In this document: piece by piece, positions 27,168-35,346 of the stretch
Position numbering within the stretch: position 1 is the stretch's first letter
How the letters are laid out: each line of letters begins with the position of its first letter
Origin: Kitasatospora mediocidica KCTC 9733
GTDB taxonomy: Bacteria > Actinomycetota > Actinomycetes > Streptomycetales > Streptomycetaceae
Length of the DNA stretch: 64,000 bases
Assembly (NCBI RefSeq): GCF_000744225.1
Contig: NZ_JQLN01000007.1
Coordinates: 806,001-870,000, forward strand
Direction of reading: 5' to 3'
Position numbers and translations under genes: made by a program
Notes under the pieces: generated by a model
Told to the model about the DNA's origin: nothing
Database searches by the model: none
Seen by the model: the letters and a program-made list of their open reading frames with translations, nothing else

Positions 27168-27593
27168 TCAGCGCGGGGCGAGCTCGAACCAGGTGATCTT
27201 GGCGTCGCCGCGCAGCCGGACTCCCCAGTCGTCCGCGAGCGCCTCGACCAGGACCAGCCCGCGCCCCGAGGTGTCGGTGTCCGCGGCCCGGCGCGGCCGG
27301 GGCAGCTGCACGCTGTCGTCGCGGACCTCCACCCGCAGCCGCCCGCGGACGTCGAGCAGCACGTCGACCCTGGCGCCGTGCGGCGTGTGCAGCAGCGCGT
27401 TGGTGACCAGCTCGGAGAGCAGCAGCTCGGCGGTGTCGGCGAGGCCGGGGACACCCCAGCGGGCGAGCGCGGCGCGCAGCCGGTGGCGCAGTGCGCTGAT
27501 CGCGCCGAGTTCGCTCGACGCCAGCGCGGCGTGCAGCCGGCGCTCCTCATGGATCCTGGACGACCCTGACACGTACCGTGGTTGACTGTCCAT
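27168..27593 (-). CDS. Stand-alone anti-sigma-type GHKL ATPase
   Basis: 141 residues. HATPase_c_2 domain of the RsbW/SpoIIAB class: N-box LLSELVTNALLHTP near residue 60, and G-boxes RDDSVQLP and TSGRGLVLVEALADDWGV. Such proteins phosphorylate anti-sigma antagonists and may bind sigma factors. It is upstream of, and co-oriented with, the PAS-GAF-PP2C-ATPase gene and its ATPase domain is very like that protein's C-terminus. The 237-base gap between them holds a 14-bp GC palindrome (27138-27151) and an AT-richer patch that could be a promoter. Confidence 0.87.
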   Translation of the reverse strand: MDSQPRYVSGSSRIHEERRLHAALASSELGAISALRHRLRAALARWGVPGLADTAELLLSELVTNALLHTPHGARVDVLLDVRGRLRVEVRDDSVQLPRPRRAADTDTSGRGLVLVEALADDWGVRLRGDAKITWFELAPR

Positions 27594-27842
27594 CAGATAC
27601 GACCCCCGCCCTCGACCGGTCTGCCGCTCGGACTCCCCCCGCAGCGCACCGACCGCTGCTCCTATGGTCGGGCTCGCTCGCCGAACATCGCAACAGTGCC
27701 GCCGGAGTCGACCGCCCGGACCCGGCCGGACCCGGCCGCTCCAAACGGGTGACACCCGCCCCGGCCACCCCGACGGGCGGAACTCCGCGACCCGGGCAAG
27801 GCTGGACACCGCGAGCCGATCCAGGTTCAATGGCCAGCAGAT

Positions 27843-27861
27843 GTTTGAACGCCATTCAAAC
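27843..27861. promoter_or_regulatory. Operator-like dyad upstream of the urease operon
   Basis: GTTTGAA-N5-TTCAAAC is a perfect 19-base dyad, AT-rich against the local background, 57 bases before the ureAB start. Size and symmetry fit a dimeric TetR, GntR or similar regulator. No cognate regulator gene is adjacent. The remaining 324-base divergent gap (27594-27917) shows no gene. Confidence 0.55.
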
Positions 27862-27917
27862 TTTCGACCCCTTCCCCCACCTTCCTCCCCACCCGTGGCG
27901 ACCGCGAGCGAGGCACC

Positions 27918-28628
27918 GTGCGACTCACCCCCACCGAACGGGACCGGCTGCTGATCTTCACAGCCGCCGAGCTGGCCCGCGCCCGCCGCGCCCGGGGCGT
28001 CCGGCTCAACGTCCCCGAGGCCACCGCGCTGATCGCGGACACCGTCTGCGAGGCCGCCCGCGACGGCCGGCGACTGGCCGAGGCCATCGAGGCCGGCCGC
28101 AGCGTCCTGAGCGCCGACGACGTGCTGCCGGGCGTGCCCGACGTGGTCACCGTCATCCAGGTCGAGGCCGTCTTCGACGACGGCACCCGACTCGCCGTGA
28201 TCAACGACCCGTTCAAGGGCGCCGGTTCACTCGGCGACGGTGGCCCCGGTGCCGCCCTGCCCGGCACCGGCGCGGGCTACGACCCGACCGAGGAGACCGT
28301 GGTCCTGCCGGTCCACAACACCTCCTCGGTGCCGATCTCGGTCACCTCGCACTTCCACTTCTTCGAGTCCAACCCCCGGCTCGCCTTCGACCGGGCCGCC
28401 GCCTACGGCACCCGGCTGGCGGTGCCGGCCGGCTCGTCCGTGCGCTTCGACCCGGGCGCGGTCGTCGAGGTCGGGCTCGTCCCGATCGGCGGCGCCCGCG
28501 TCGCGATCGGCTTCGCGGGCCTGGTGGACGGCCCGCTGGACGCGCCCGGCGCCCGCGAGGCGGCGCTCGCGAAGGCCCGCGCGACCGGCTACCTGACCAG
28601 CTTCGACAACCCGGAGGTCGCGGAATGA
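27918..28628 (+). CDS. ureAB: Fused urease gamma-beta subunit
   Basis: 236 residues; GTG start. Residues 1-100 are a full UreA (gamma) domain: MRLTPTERDRLLIFTAAELA, LNVPEATALI, VPDVVTVIQVEA. After a Gly-rich linker (GAGSLGDGGPGAALPGTGAG) residues ~125-225 form UreB (beta): VISVTSHFHFFESN-like core, LAFDRAAAYGTRL, GFAGLVDGPLD. Fusions of this kind occur in several bacteria. It forms the structural frame around the UreC active site. The stop overlaps the ureC ATG (ATGA), so the subunits are coupled. No ureD, E, F or G gene occurs in the window. Confidence 0.92.
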   Translation: MRLTPTERDRLLIFTAAELARARRARGVRLNVPEATALIADTVCEAARDGRRLAEAIEAGRSVLSADDVLPGVPDVVTVIQVEAVFDDGTRLAVINDPFKGAGSLGDGGPGAALPGTGAGYDPTEETVVLPVHNTSSVPISVTSHFHFFESNPRLAFDRAAAYGTRLAVPAGSSVRFDPGAVVEVGLVPIGGARVAIGFAGLVDGPLDAPGAREAALAKARATGYLTSFDNPEVAE

Positions 28629-30349
28629 CCGCCATCGGCCCGCACGACTACATCTCCGTCCACGGCCCGCGGGCCGGCGACCGGGTGCGGCTCGGCGACT
28701 CCGGCCTGATCGTCCGCGTCGAGTCCGACTCGCAAGCGCCCGGCGACGAGTTCCTGGCCGGCTTCGGCAAGACCGCGCGCGACGGCATGGCGCTCAAGGC
28801 GGCCGCCGTCCGCGACACCTGCGACGTGGTGATCAGCAACGTGCTGGTGATCGACGCGGTGCAGGGCATCCGGAAGACCTCGATCGGCCTGATCGACGGC
28901 CGGATCGCCTCGATCGGCCGGGCCGGCAACCCGGACACCCTGGACGGCGTCGACGTGGTGGTCGGCACCGGCACCACGATCGTCTCCGGCGAGGGCATGA
29001 TCGCCACCGCCGGCTCGATCGACACCCACGTCCACCTGCTCTCGCCGCGGATCATGGAGGCCTCGCTCGCCTCCGGCGTCACCACGATCATCGGCCAGGA
29101 GTTCGGCCCGGTCTGGGGCGTCGGCGTCAACTCGCCCTGGGCGCTGCGGCACGCCTTCAACGCCTTCGACGCCTGGCCGGTCAACATCGGCTTCCTGGGC
29201 CGCGGTTCGTCCTCCGACGCCGCCCCGCTCGTCGAGGCGCTGACCGAGGGCGGCGCGTCCGGCTTCAAGGTCCACGAGGACATGGGTGCGCACACCCGCG
29301 CGCTGGACACCGCACTGCGGGTCGCCGAGGAGTACGACGTCCAAGTGGCGCTGCACACCGACGGGTTGAACGAGTGCCTGTCGGTCGAGGACACCCTTGC
29401 GGTGCTGGAGGGGCGCACCATCCACGCCTTCCACATCGAGGGCTGCGGCGGCGGGCACGTCCCCAACGTGCTCAAGATGGCCGGCGTCGCCAACGTCATC
29501 GGCTCCTCCACCAACCCGACCCTCCCGTTCGGTCGCGACGCCCTCGCCGAGGCCTCCGGCATGATCGTGTCGGCACACGACCTGAAGCTCGACCTGCCCG
29601 GCGACGCGGCGATGGCCCGCGACCGGATCCGGGCCGGCACGATGGGCGCCGAGGGCGTCCTGCACGACCTCGGCATGATCGGCATCACCTCCTCCGACGC
29701 CCAGGGCATGGGCCGGGCCGGCGAGACCGTGCGCCGCACCTTCGCGATGGCCGGCAAGATGAAGGCCGAACTCGGCCCGCTGGACGGCACCGGCTCGTAC
29801 GGCACCACCGAGAGCGGCGACGACAACGAGCGCGTGCTGCGTTACATCGCCAAGCTGACCATCAACCCGGCCATCGCGCACGGACTCGCCCACGAGGTCG
29901 GCTCGATCGAGGTCGGCAAGCTGGCCGACATCGTGCTCTGGCGCCCCGACCACTTCGGCGCCAAGCCGCAGTTGGTGCTCAAGGCCGGCTTCCCGGCCTA
30001 CGGCGTCGTCGGCGACCCGAACGCCTCCACCGACCGGTGCGAACCCCTGGTCCTGGGACCGCAGTTCGGCGCCCACGGCGCCACCGCCGCCGACCTGTCG
30101 GTCGCCTTCGTCTCGCAGGCCGCCGCCGAAGCCTCCTACCTGGACCGGGCCGGCGACCAACTCCCCACCCGGCGCCGCCGCGTGGGCGTGCGCGGCACCC
30201 GCGGCATCGGCCCGCGCGACATGGTGCGCAACGCCCGCACCGGCGAGGTGAAGGTGGAGGCGGCCACCGGACTGGTCTCCCTGGACGGTTCGCCGATCCG
30301 CTCCGAACCCGCCGAGAGCGTTTCGCTCAGCCGCCTGTACTTCCTCTGA
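28625..30349 (+). CDS. ureC: Urease alpha subunit-like amidohydrolase lacking the flap cysteine
   Basis: 574 residues, normal UreC length. The metal ligands are all there: DTHVHL, carbamylated Lys in GFKVHEDMG, ALHTDGLNE, FHIEGCGGGH and SSDAQGMGR. The mobile active-site flap differs: an ungapped alignment with Klebsiella-type UreC (MVCHHLDPDI) gives VSAHDLKLDL, so the flap Cys is Ala, the catalytic His is kept and the next His is Asp. The surrounding EHLDM signature is also lost. It therefore belongs to a divergent urease branch. Its partner downstream is agmatine deiminase, whose product is a substituted urea, so the substrate may not be urea. Confidence 0.9.
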   Translation: MTAIGPHDYISVHGPRAGDRVRLGDSGLIVRVESDSQAPGDEFLAGFGKTARDGMALKAAAVRDTCDVVISNVLVIDAVQGIRKTSIGLIDGRIASIGRAGNPDTLDGVDVVVGTGTTIVSGEGMIATAGSIDTHVHLLSPRIMEASLASGVTTIIGQEFGPVWGVGVNSPWALRHAFNAFDAWPVNIGFLGRGSSSDAAPLVEALTEGGASGFKVHEDMGAHTRALDTALRVAEEYDVQVALHTDGLNECLSVEDTLAVLEGRTIHAFHIEGCGGGHVPNVLKMAGVANVIGSSTNPTLPFGRDALAEASGMIVSAHDLKLDLPGDAAMARDRIRAGTMGAEGVLHDLGMIGITSSDAQGMGRAGETVRRTFAMAGKMKAELGPLDGTGSYGTTESGDDNERVLRYIAKLTINPAIAHGLAHEVGSIEVGKLADIVLWRPDHFGAKPQLVLKAGFPAYGVVGDPNASTDRCEPLVLGPQFGAHGATAADLSVAFVSQAAAEASYLDRAGDQLPTRRRRVGVRGTRGIGPRDMVRNARTGEVKVEAATGLVSLDGSPIRSEPAESVSLSRLYFL

Positions 30350-30412
30350 CCGCCGGGCTCCCCGCCTCCCCCGACTTCTCTGACTTCCCCTCAGACTCAA
30401 GGACTTGCCCTC

Positions 30413-31459
30413 ATGACCACCCCCGCCACCCCCGCCTCGCTCGGCTACTCGATGCCCGCCGAATGGCACCCGCACGAGCGCACCTGGATGGCCTTCCCCA
30501 CCGACAACCAGACCTTCGACAGCCCCCAGCAGCTGCACACCGCCCGGCTCGCGTGGGCGAAGGTCGCCAACACCATCGTCCGCTACGAGCCGGTCACGAT
30601 GATCGTCAACATCGGCGAGTCCGACGCGGTGCGCGGCTACGTCTCCGCCGAGGTCGAGCTGGTCGAGCGCCCACTGGACGACGCCTGGATGCGCGACATC
30701 GGCCCCACCTTCCTCACCGGCCCCGACGGTCAACTCGCCGCCGCCGACTGGGTGTTCAACGGCTGGGGCGCACAGTCCTGGGCCAGCTGGGAGAACGACC
30801 AGCACATCGCCGAGGCGATCACCGGCCTCACCGGCGTCCAGCGCTTCGCCTCGCGCCTGATCAACGAGGGCGGCGGCATCCACGTGGACGGCGAGGGCAC
30901 CGTGCTCGTCACCGAGACCGTCCAGCTCGGCGAGGGCCGCAACTCCGACTGGACCAAGGAGCAGGTCGAGGCCGAGCTCCACGCCCACCTCGGCACCACC
31001 AAGGCGATCTGGCTGCCGCGCGGACTGACCCGCGACTACGACGAGTTCGGCACCCGCGGCCACATCGACATCGTCGCCTCCTTCGTCCGCCCCGGCGTCG
31101 TCCTGGCCCACGTCCAGCCCGACCCCGCCCACCCCGACCACGCCGTCTGCCAGGAACTGGTCGCCATCCTGCGCGCCGCCACCGACGCCGCCGGCCGCCG
31201 CCTCCAGGTCATCGAGGTCCCCGCCCCGACCGTCCTGCACGACGAGGACGGCGAACCGGTCGACTACTCCTACATCAACCACTACGTCGCCAACGGCGCC
31301 GTCATCCTCTGCGCCTTCGACGACCCCCGCGACGACGAAGCCGCCGCCATCCTCGCCGAGGCCTTCCCCGATCGCACCGTCGAACTCGTCGACGCCCGCG
31401 AGATCTTCGCCAACGGCGGCGGCATCCACTGCATCACCCAGCAGCAGCCGAAGGTGTGA
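30413..31459 (+). CDS. aguA: Agmatine deiminase
   Basis: 348 residues, the usual length. It converts agmatine to N-carbamoylputrescine and ammonia. Guanidine-modifying enzyme motifs are present: WMRDIGPTF, NEGGGIHVDGEGT, RGHIDIVASF (general His/Asp) and the nucleophile Cys in GGGIHCITQQQP at the C-terminus. It lies 63 bases downstream of ureC in the same direction with no terminator between, so the three genes are probably one transcript. There is no N-carbamoylputrescine amidase gene in the window. Other guanidino compounds are possible substrates. Confidence 0.9.
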   Translation: MTTPATPASLGYSMPAEWHPHERTWMAFPTDNQTFDSPQQLHTARLAWAKVANTIVRYEPVTMIVNIGESDAVRGYVSAEVELVERPLDDAWMRDIGPTFLTGPDGQLAAADWVFNGWGAQSWASWENDQHIAEAITGLTGVQRFASRLINEGGGIHVDGEGTVLVTETVQLGEGRNSDWTKEQVEAELHAHLGTTKAIWLPRGLTRDYDEFGTRGHIDIVASFVRPGVVLAHVQPDPAHPDHAVCQELVAILRAATDAAGRRLQVIEVPAPTVLHDEDGEPVDYSYINHYVANGAVILCAFDDPRDDEAAAILAEAFPDRTVELVDAREIFANGGGIHCITQQQPKV

Positions 31460-31488
31460 GTGCAGACCAGTAGAAATCGTTTCCGGCA

Positions 31489-31535
31489 CTGAGCCGGCCG
31501 TCCGGCCCGCAGGGGCGGGGCCGGACGGCCGGCTC
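31489..31535 (+). terminator. Terminator of the urease/agmatine deiminase operon
   Basis: A perfect 19-bp stem (31489-31507 with 31517-31535) and 9-nt loop lie 30 bases after the aguA stop. Confidence 0.85.
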
Positions 31536-31759
31536 ATGAGCCCTGCCCAGAGCGGCGGGCCTCGGCCTTGATCTCGGCCCAGCGGTTCGCGTGGCCGATC
31601 TCCGCGTGAGTCACGCCCGACTCGACGGTGCCCTGCGTCTGCCGAGCCTCCTCGACGCGCTCGGCTCGCTGCCGGCGTCCGGTACTGCTCGGCTCGAGTG
31701 TGGGCGAAGCCCGAGTGCTCTGACCTCCTCTTCTTCCGCGTAAAAACTGCTTGGATCAT
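31533..31759 (-). pseudogene. Probable remnant of a small coding sequence
   Basis: On the minus strand, one frame ending at 31533 has strong coding bias and reads sensibly for about 50 codons (RAERVEEARQTQGTVESG, then HAEIGHANRWAEIKAEARRS), but it has no usable start. An ATG at 31759 opens a different frame (MIQAVFTRKKRRSEHSG). A single frameshift near 31640-31690 would join them. The stop falls inside the aguA terminator hairpin. No family is recognised. The rest of the 406-base gap between aguA and the lectin gene should hold the lectin promoter (TAGGCT near 31773). Confidence 0.3.
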
Positions 31760-31865
31760 GGACTGGCCGACCACTAGGCTGACAGCCTCGGTGCCCCTTC
31801 GGTCATTTCATCCGCAGCGGCGCCGACTCCACTACGCGCCACCTTTATGACGGGGTATCACCACC

Positions 31866-32408
31866 ATGGCTTTCAAGGCCCGCATAGTCTCCGCCGTCTT
31901 CGCCACCGCCCTCGGCGCCAGCCTCGCGCTCACCGCGGGCGTGCCCACGGCCAGCGCCGCCGCCGGCGACTCCTTCCACCCGGCACTGCCGGACGTCATC
32001 GCCCTGGAGAGCGCCGCCAGCCCGCACTGTCTGGAGGCCGCCGGCTGGCGCGTCGACAACGGTGCTCCCGCCCAGCAGTGGGACTGCACCGGCGGCGCCA
32101 ACCAGAAGTGGAGCCTGGTGGCCGGCGCCGCGGGCTCGATCGTCAACGTCAACAGCGGCAAGTGCCTGGAGATCGCCAACTGGAGCAACCAGGACGGCGC
32201 CGCCGCCCAGCAGTGGGACTGCACCGGCGGCTGGAACCAGAAGTGGTACTGGACGCACATCCCGGGCACCGGCTACACCCTGCGCAACGCCTTCAGCGGC
32301 AAGTGCCTGGAGATCGCCCTCGGGGACAACAGCAACGGCGCCGTCGGCCGGCAGTGGGACTGCTGGGCCGGCAACAACCAGATCTGGTACCCGATGGCGA
32401 CGAACTGA
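31866..32408 (+). CDS. Secreted ricin-type beta-trefoil lectin
   Basis: 180 residues. Signal peptide ends near ASA-AAG. The mature protein is a single RicinB trefoil: repeats of HCLEAAGW, KCLEIANWSNQ and KCLEIALGDN each followed by QQW/RQW-DC and NQKW/NQIW motifs. The Cys pairs in each repeat are typical of extracellular lectins. There is no catalytic domain, so it is a free sugar-binding protein. The start is the ATG at 31866; an upstream ribosome site is weak (GGGGTATCACC). Confidence 0.88.
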   Translation: MAFKARIVSAVFATALGASLALTAGVPTASAAAGDSFHPALPDVIALESAASPHCLEAAGWRVDNGAPAQQWDCTGGANQKWSLVAGAAGSIVNVNSGKCLEIANWSNQDGAAAQQWDCTGGWNQKWYWTHIPGTGYTLRNAFSGKCLEIALGDNSNGAVGRQWDCWAGNNQIWYPMATN

Positions 32409-32424
32409 TCGCCGGGTGAGAGGT

Positions 32425-32465
32425 CCCGTGGGGAGGCCGGTCGGTTCGACCAGCCTCCCCACGGG
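32425..32465 (+). terminator. Terminator of the lectin gene
   Basis: A 13-bp stem (32425-32437 with 32453-32465) with a further short GGTC/GACC pairing inside, 16 bases after the stop. Confidence 0.75.
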
Positions 32466-32517
32466 CGTGTCCGGGCCCCTCAGCGCCTCGCCCACCAGGG
32501 GGAACACGCCCGTGGGG
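32457..32517. repeat. Second inverted repeat sharing an arm with the lectin terminator
   Basis: CCCCACGGGCGTGT (32457-32470) is the reverse complement of 32504-32517. Its left arm overlaps the right arm of the lectin terminator, so the two hairpins exclude each other. It lies 83 bases before the small gene at 32600. Confidence 0.6.
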
Positions 32518-32599
32518 CGCCGCCCTGGCAGGCCCGCTGGGCCGCCTGAGTGGCCGAACCCGGCGGGCGGCGGCCAGCTCGACGGGGTCTGATGGGGGT

Positions 32600-32761
32600 A
32601 TGGCACAGCACTGGCTGATCAGGTGGACGGACGAGTTGATGAGCCTCACCGAGGACCTGACACAGGAACAGGCAGCGGATTTCGTGCGGCGCGTCTACGC
32701 TGCCGGGCACGAGGCCGGCATCGCCGAGGCGGCCGCGGAGGCGCGCCGCGAGCGGGAGTAG
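32600..32761 (+). CDS. Small protein of unknown function (53 residues)
   Basis: A short open frame with strong coding bias: MAQHWLIRWTDELMSLT, then EQAADFVRRVYAAGHEAG, then an Ala/Glu/Arg-rich helix to the TAG. GGGG lies just before the ATG. It reads as a two-helix, acidic-basic soluble protein. It follows the lectin gene and converges on the S53 peptidase gene 19 bases away. No function can be assigned. Confidence 0.55.
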   Translation: MAQHWLIRWTDELMSLTEDLTQEQAADFVRRVYAAGHEAGIAEAAAEARRERE

Positions 32762-32780
32762 CGCTCTCCCGGTCAGCTCG

Positions 32781-34946
32781 TCAGGAGATCTTCAGTGCCG
32801 TGTCGTCCAGAGCGAAGCTGGTCGGCTGCGGGGAGCTGTTCTCGGTGCCGGTGAACTGCACGGTGACGGTCTGCCCGATCCAGGCGCTCAGGTCGAAGGT
32901 GTACTGCTGGTAGCCCTTGTGGGCGTTGAGGTTGGAGTAGGTCGCCACGGTGGTGGTGCCCTTGCTGCCGATCACCTGGACCTTGAGGGTGTCCGCCGCC
33001 TGCCCGGTGTGTTTGGCCGTCTCGACGTGCATCCAGTAGGAGAGTGCGGCCTTGGCGCAGCCGGTGGGGATGGTGACGGTCTGGCGCAGGGTGTCGGTGG
33101 CGGCCTGGCCGTAGCCGTCCAGCCAGGCGTCCCAGCTGCCGGAGTGGCTGGGCTGCGCGGTCATCTGGTTGTTGAGCACGCCGGGGGTGCTCTTCCAGGG
33201 TGCGGAGTTGGCGCCGTTCTCGAAGCCCTGGTCGCCGAGGAGTTGGCCTGCGGTGCACTGGCTGGTGGCGCTGCTGACGGTCCAGGTGAAGGCGGCGGTG
33301 CCGGTGGTTCCGGCCCGGTCGGTGGCGGTGACGGTGACGTTCGAGGTGCCGGCGGTGGTCGGGGTGCCGGAGATCAGGCCGGTGGCGGAGATCGCCAGGC
33401 CGGCCGGCAGGCCGCTCGCGCGGTAGCTGACGGTCTGCCCGGGAGTGGAGTCCACCGCGGTGATCTGCAGCGAGGCCGCGGTGCCGACGGTGGCGATCTG
33501 CTTGCCGGGGTTGGAGACGGTCACACCGTTGCCGGGCGCAGTGCTGCCCCCGCCCCCGCCGGTGTCCCCGCCGCCCGTACCTCCGCCGCCGGTGCCACCA
33601 CCCGTGCCGCCGCCACCCGTGGCTGCGGCGGCCGTGAAGGCGGCGGTGCCGTTGGGGGTGCCGAGGCCGGTCGGGCCGTCGTAGCCGGCGCCCGCGGTGC
33701 ACAGGTACTGCGGCGAACAGGAGGCGGTGGCGCCGGAGGTGACGTCGTTGAGGGCCGAGGTGTGGGCGTAGGGGTAGGCGGCCGGGGCGGTGCCTGCGGC
33801 CGGGGGGCCGGCCAGGGCGTAGACCGCGGCGATGATCGGGGAGGAGGCGGAGGTGCCGCCGAAGACGTTCCAGCCGCCGTTGCCGTTGAACGTGGCGTAG
33901 ATGGCGACACCGGTGGCGGGGTCGGCGACGGCGGAGACGTCACCGACGGTGCGCTTGGCGCAGCCGTTGTCGGACTGCCAGGACGGCTTGGGGTCGTAGC
34001 CGGAACAGCCGGAGCCCGCACCCTCGGAGGGCGAGGTCGACCAGACCGACTCGCTCCAGCCGCGCGCATTGTTCGTCTGGGTCAGGGCGGTGCCGCCGAC
34101 AGCGGTCACGTACTGCGAGGCGGCCGGGTACTCGACGCCGTAGCCGCTGTCCCCGGTGGAGGCGGTGATCGCGACTCCGGGGTGGTTGTAGTACTGGGTG
34201 TCCTCGCTGGTCTGGCCCGGTCCCTCCGGCCCGCCGTAGCTGTTGGACACGAACTTGGCGCCGGCCTTGACGGCCGCGTTCACCGCGGTGCCCAGGTCGC
34301 TGTTGCTCTCGGAGTTCGCCTCGACCAGCAGGATGTGGCAGTTGGGGCAGATCGCCGAGACCATGTCGATGTCCAGCGACTCCTCGCCGGTCCAGTCGTC
34401 GTTGGCGGGGGCGGGCGCGGGCAGGCCCTGGGTCTGGCCGTCCTGGTTGAGCTTGCTGAAGCAGCCGTTGGCGACGGTGCAGGCGGGCAGGGCGAACTGG
34501 CTGCGGTAGACGCCGAGATCGCTCTCGGCGTTGGGGTCGTCGTAGGCGTCGACGATGGCCACCGTCTGGCCCTTGCCACCTGAGGCGGCCGCGGCGGCCA
34601 GGTTGTAGGCGGACTGCAACTGGCCGGGGCCGTAGCCGCTGACGGTGGCGTCGGGAGCGGCGCCCGCGCGGGCCGCCTGCGGCCTGACGTCGGTGCGGAC
34701 CAGGGCATTGCACGCGTAGTGCCCGGGCGAAGCCGGCGGGCAGGCCTCGCGGTAGTGCTGCGCGGTTGCCGCGTCGTGGTGCACGGACGGTCCGGTGGTG
34801 ACCGCGGCGTCGGCCGAGCTGAGCGCGACGGCGCCGCCGACGAGCAGCGCGGCTATCGACGAGCCCACCGCGGCCACGCGGACCCGACGCTGGAGCGCGG
34901 ATCGCCGGTGGAGGCGCCTGGGCGATCGAACCTGGGAGTGTGACAA
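32781..34946 (-). CDS. Secreted S53 (sedolisin-type) peptidase with Ig-like and C-terminal domains
   Basis: 721 residues from a TTG at 34946 that follows AGGAG closely; a longer frame to 35048 lacks a site. After a signal anchor (AALLVGGAVALSSADA) there is only a short propeptide remnant. The catalytic domain (~70-420) shows Glu and Asp in EESLDIDMVSAICPN, oxyanion Asp in STGDSGYG and nucleophile Ser in FGGTSASSPI. A Gly/Thr-rich linker, a He-PIG/Ig-like domain (ITAVDSTPGQTVSYRASGLP) and a C-terminal beta-sandwich (ALSYWMHVETAKHTG) follow. It is an acid-active serine-carboxyl endopeptidase acting outside the cell. Confidence 0.9.
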   Translation of the reverse strand: MSHSQVRSPRRLHRRSALQRRVRVAAVGSSIAALLVGGAVALSSADAAVTTGPSVHHDAATAQHYREACPPASPGHYACNALVRTDVRPQAARAGAAPDATVSGYGPGQLQSAYNLAAAAASGGKGQTVAIVDAYDDPNAESDLGVYRSQFALPACTVANGCFSKLNQDGQTQGLPAPAPANDDWTGEESLDIDMVSAICPNCHILLVEANSESNSDLGTAVNAAVKAGAKFVSNSYGGPEGPGQTSEDTQYYNHPGVAITASTGDSGYGVEYPAASQYVTAVGGTALTQTNNARGWSESVWSTSPSEGAGSGCSGYDPKPSWQSDNGCAKRTVGDVSAVADPATGVAIYATFNGNGGWNVFGGTSASSPIIAAVYALAGPPAAGTAPAAYPYAHTSALNDVTSGATASCSPQYLCTAGAGYDGPTGLGTPNGTAAFTAAAATGGGGTGGGTGGGGTGGGDTGGGGGSTAPGNGVTVSNPGKQIATVGTAASLQITAVDSTPGQTVSYRASGLPAGLAISATGLISGTPTTAGTSNVTVTATDRAGTTGTAAFTWTVSSATSQCTAGQLLGDQGFENGANSAPWKSTPGVLNNQMTAQPSHSGSWDAWLDGYGQAATDTLRQTVTIPTGCAKAALSYWMHVETAKHTGQAADTLKVQVIGSKGTTTVATYSNLNAHKGYQQYTFDLSAWIGQTVTVQFTGTENSSPQPTSFALDDTALKIS

Positions 34947-35346
34947 GCGAGTCTCCTGACGGGTGAACGGAGCGACGAGTGGTCGGTTGGTCCGCGACGC
35001 GGCGGTGCCGTTCTGCAACGGGGAGCGGCACGTGCGGTCCCAACGCAATGGATCACTGGCCGACTTGCCCGATCATAGGGACGCCAAAGAGAGCAAAAGT
35101 CGCATAACGGACTTGCTCAGAGAGCCCTAAGGTAGCGCTCATCTCCACCTTCACCGCGCCTCACCAGCGGGACGACATGCGCGGCGGCAGCAGACGCGTC
35201 CCGGGGTTGCCCCGGTTCTGCTGTATCTCTGTAACGAGCGCCCTGGCAGGGCTGGTTGGGCGAGTAGCGTCGAGCGTATCGGGGATCCAGCAAGTAGATC
35301 CGGCAGTGGATCGGCACGGGGATCGGCTCGACGGAGGAGTACCGCC
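34947..35346. other. Divergent intergenic region with no recognised gene
   Basis: 400 bases between the S53 peptidase and the DUF4232 lipoprotein. The middle is AT-richer (around 35085-35130) and should contain both promoters. Close to 35280-35335 four GGATCC/GGATCG elements occur at irregular spacing. Short open frames here lack coding bias. Confidence 0.5.

Noticed and set aside
28589..31774. Very long open frame on the minus strand across the urease operon
   Set aside because: It mirrors genes with clear catalytic motifs on the plus strand; long antisense frames are expected at this GC content.
34960..34975. GTTCACCCGT upstream of the S53 peptidase as a PHO box
   Set aside because: A single unit next to the ribosome site with no repeat; chance is likely.
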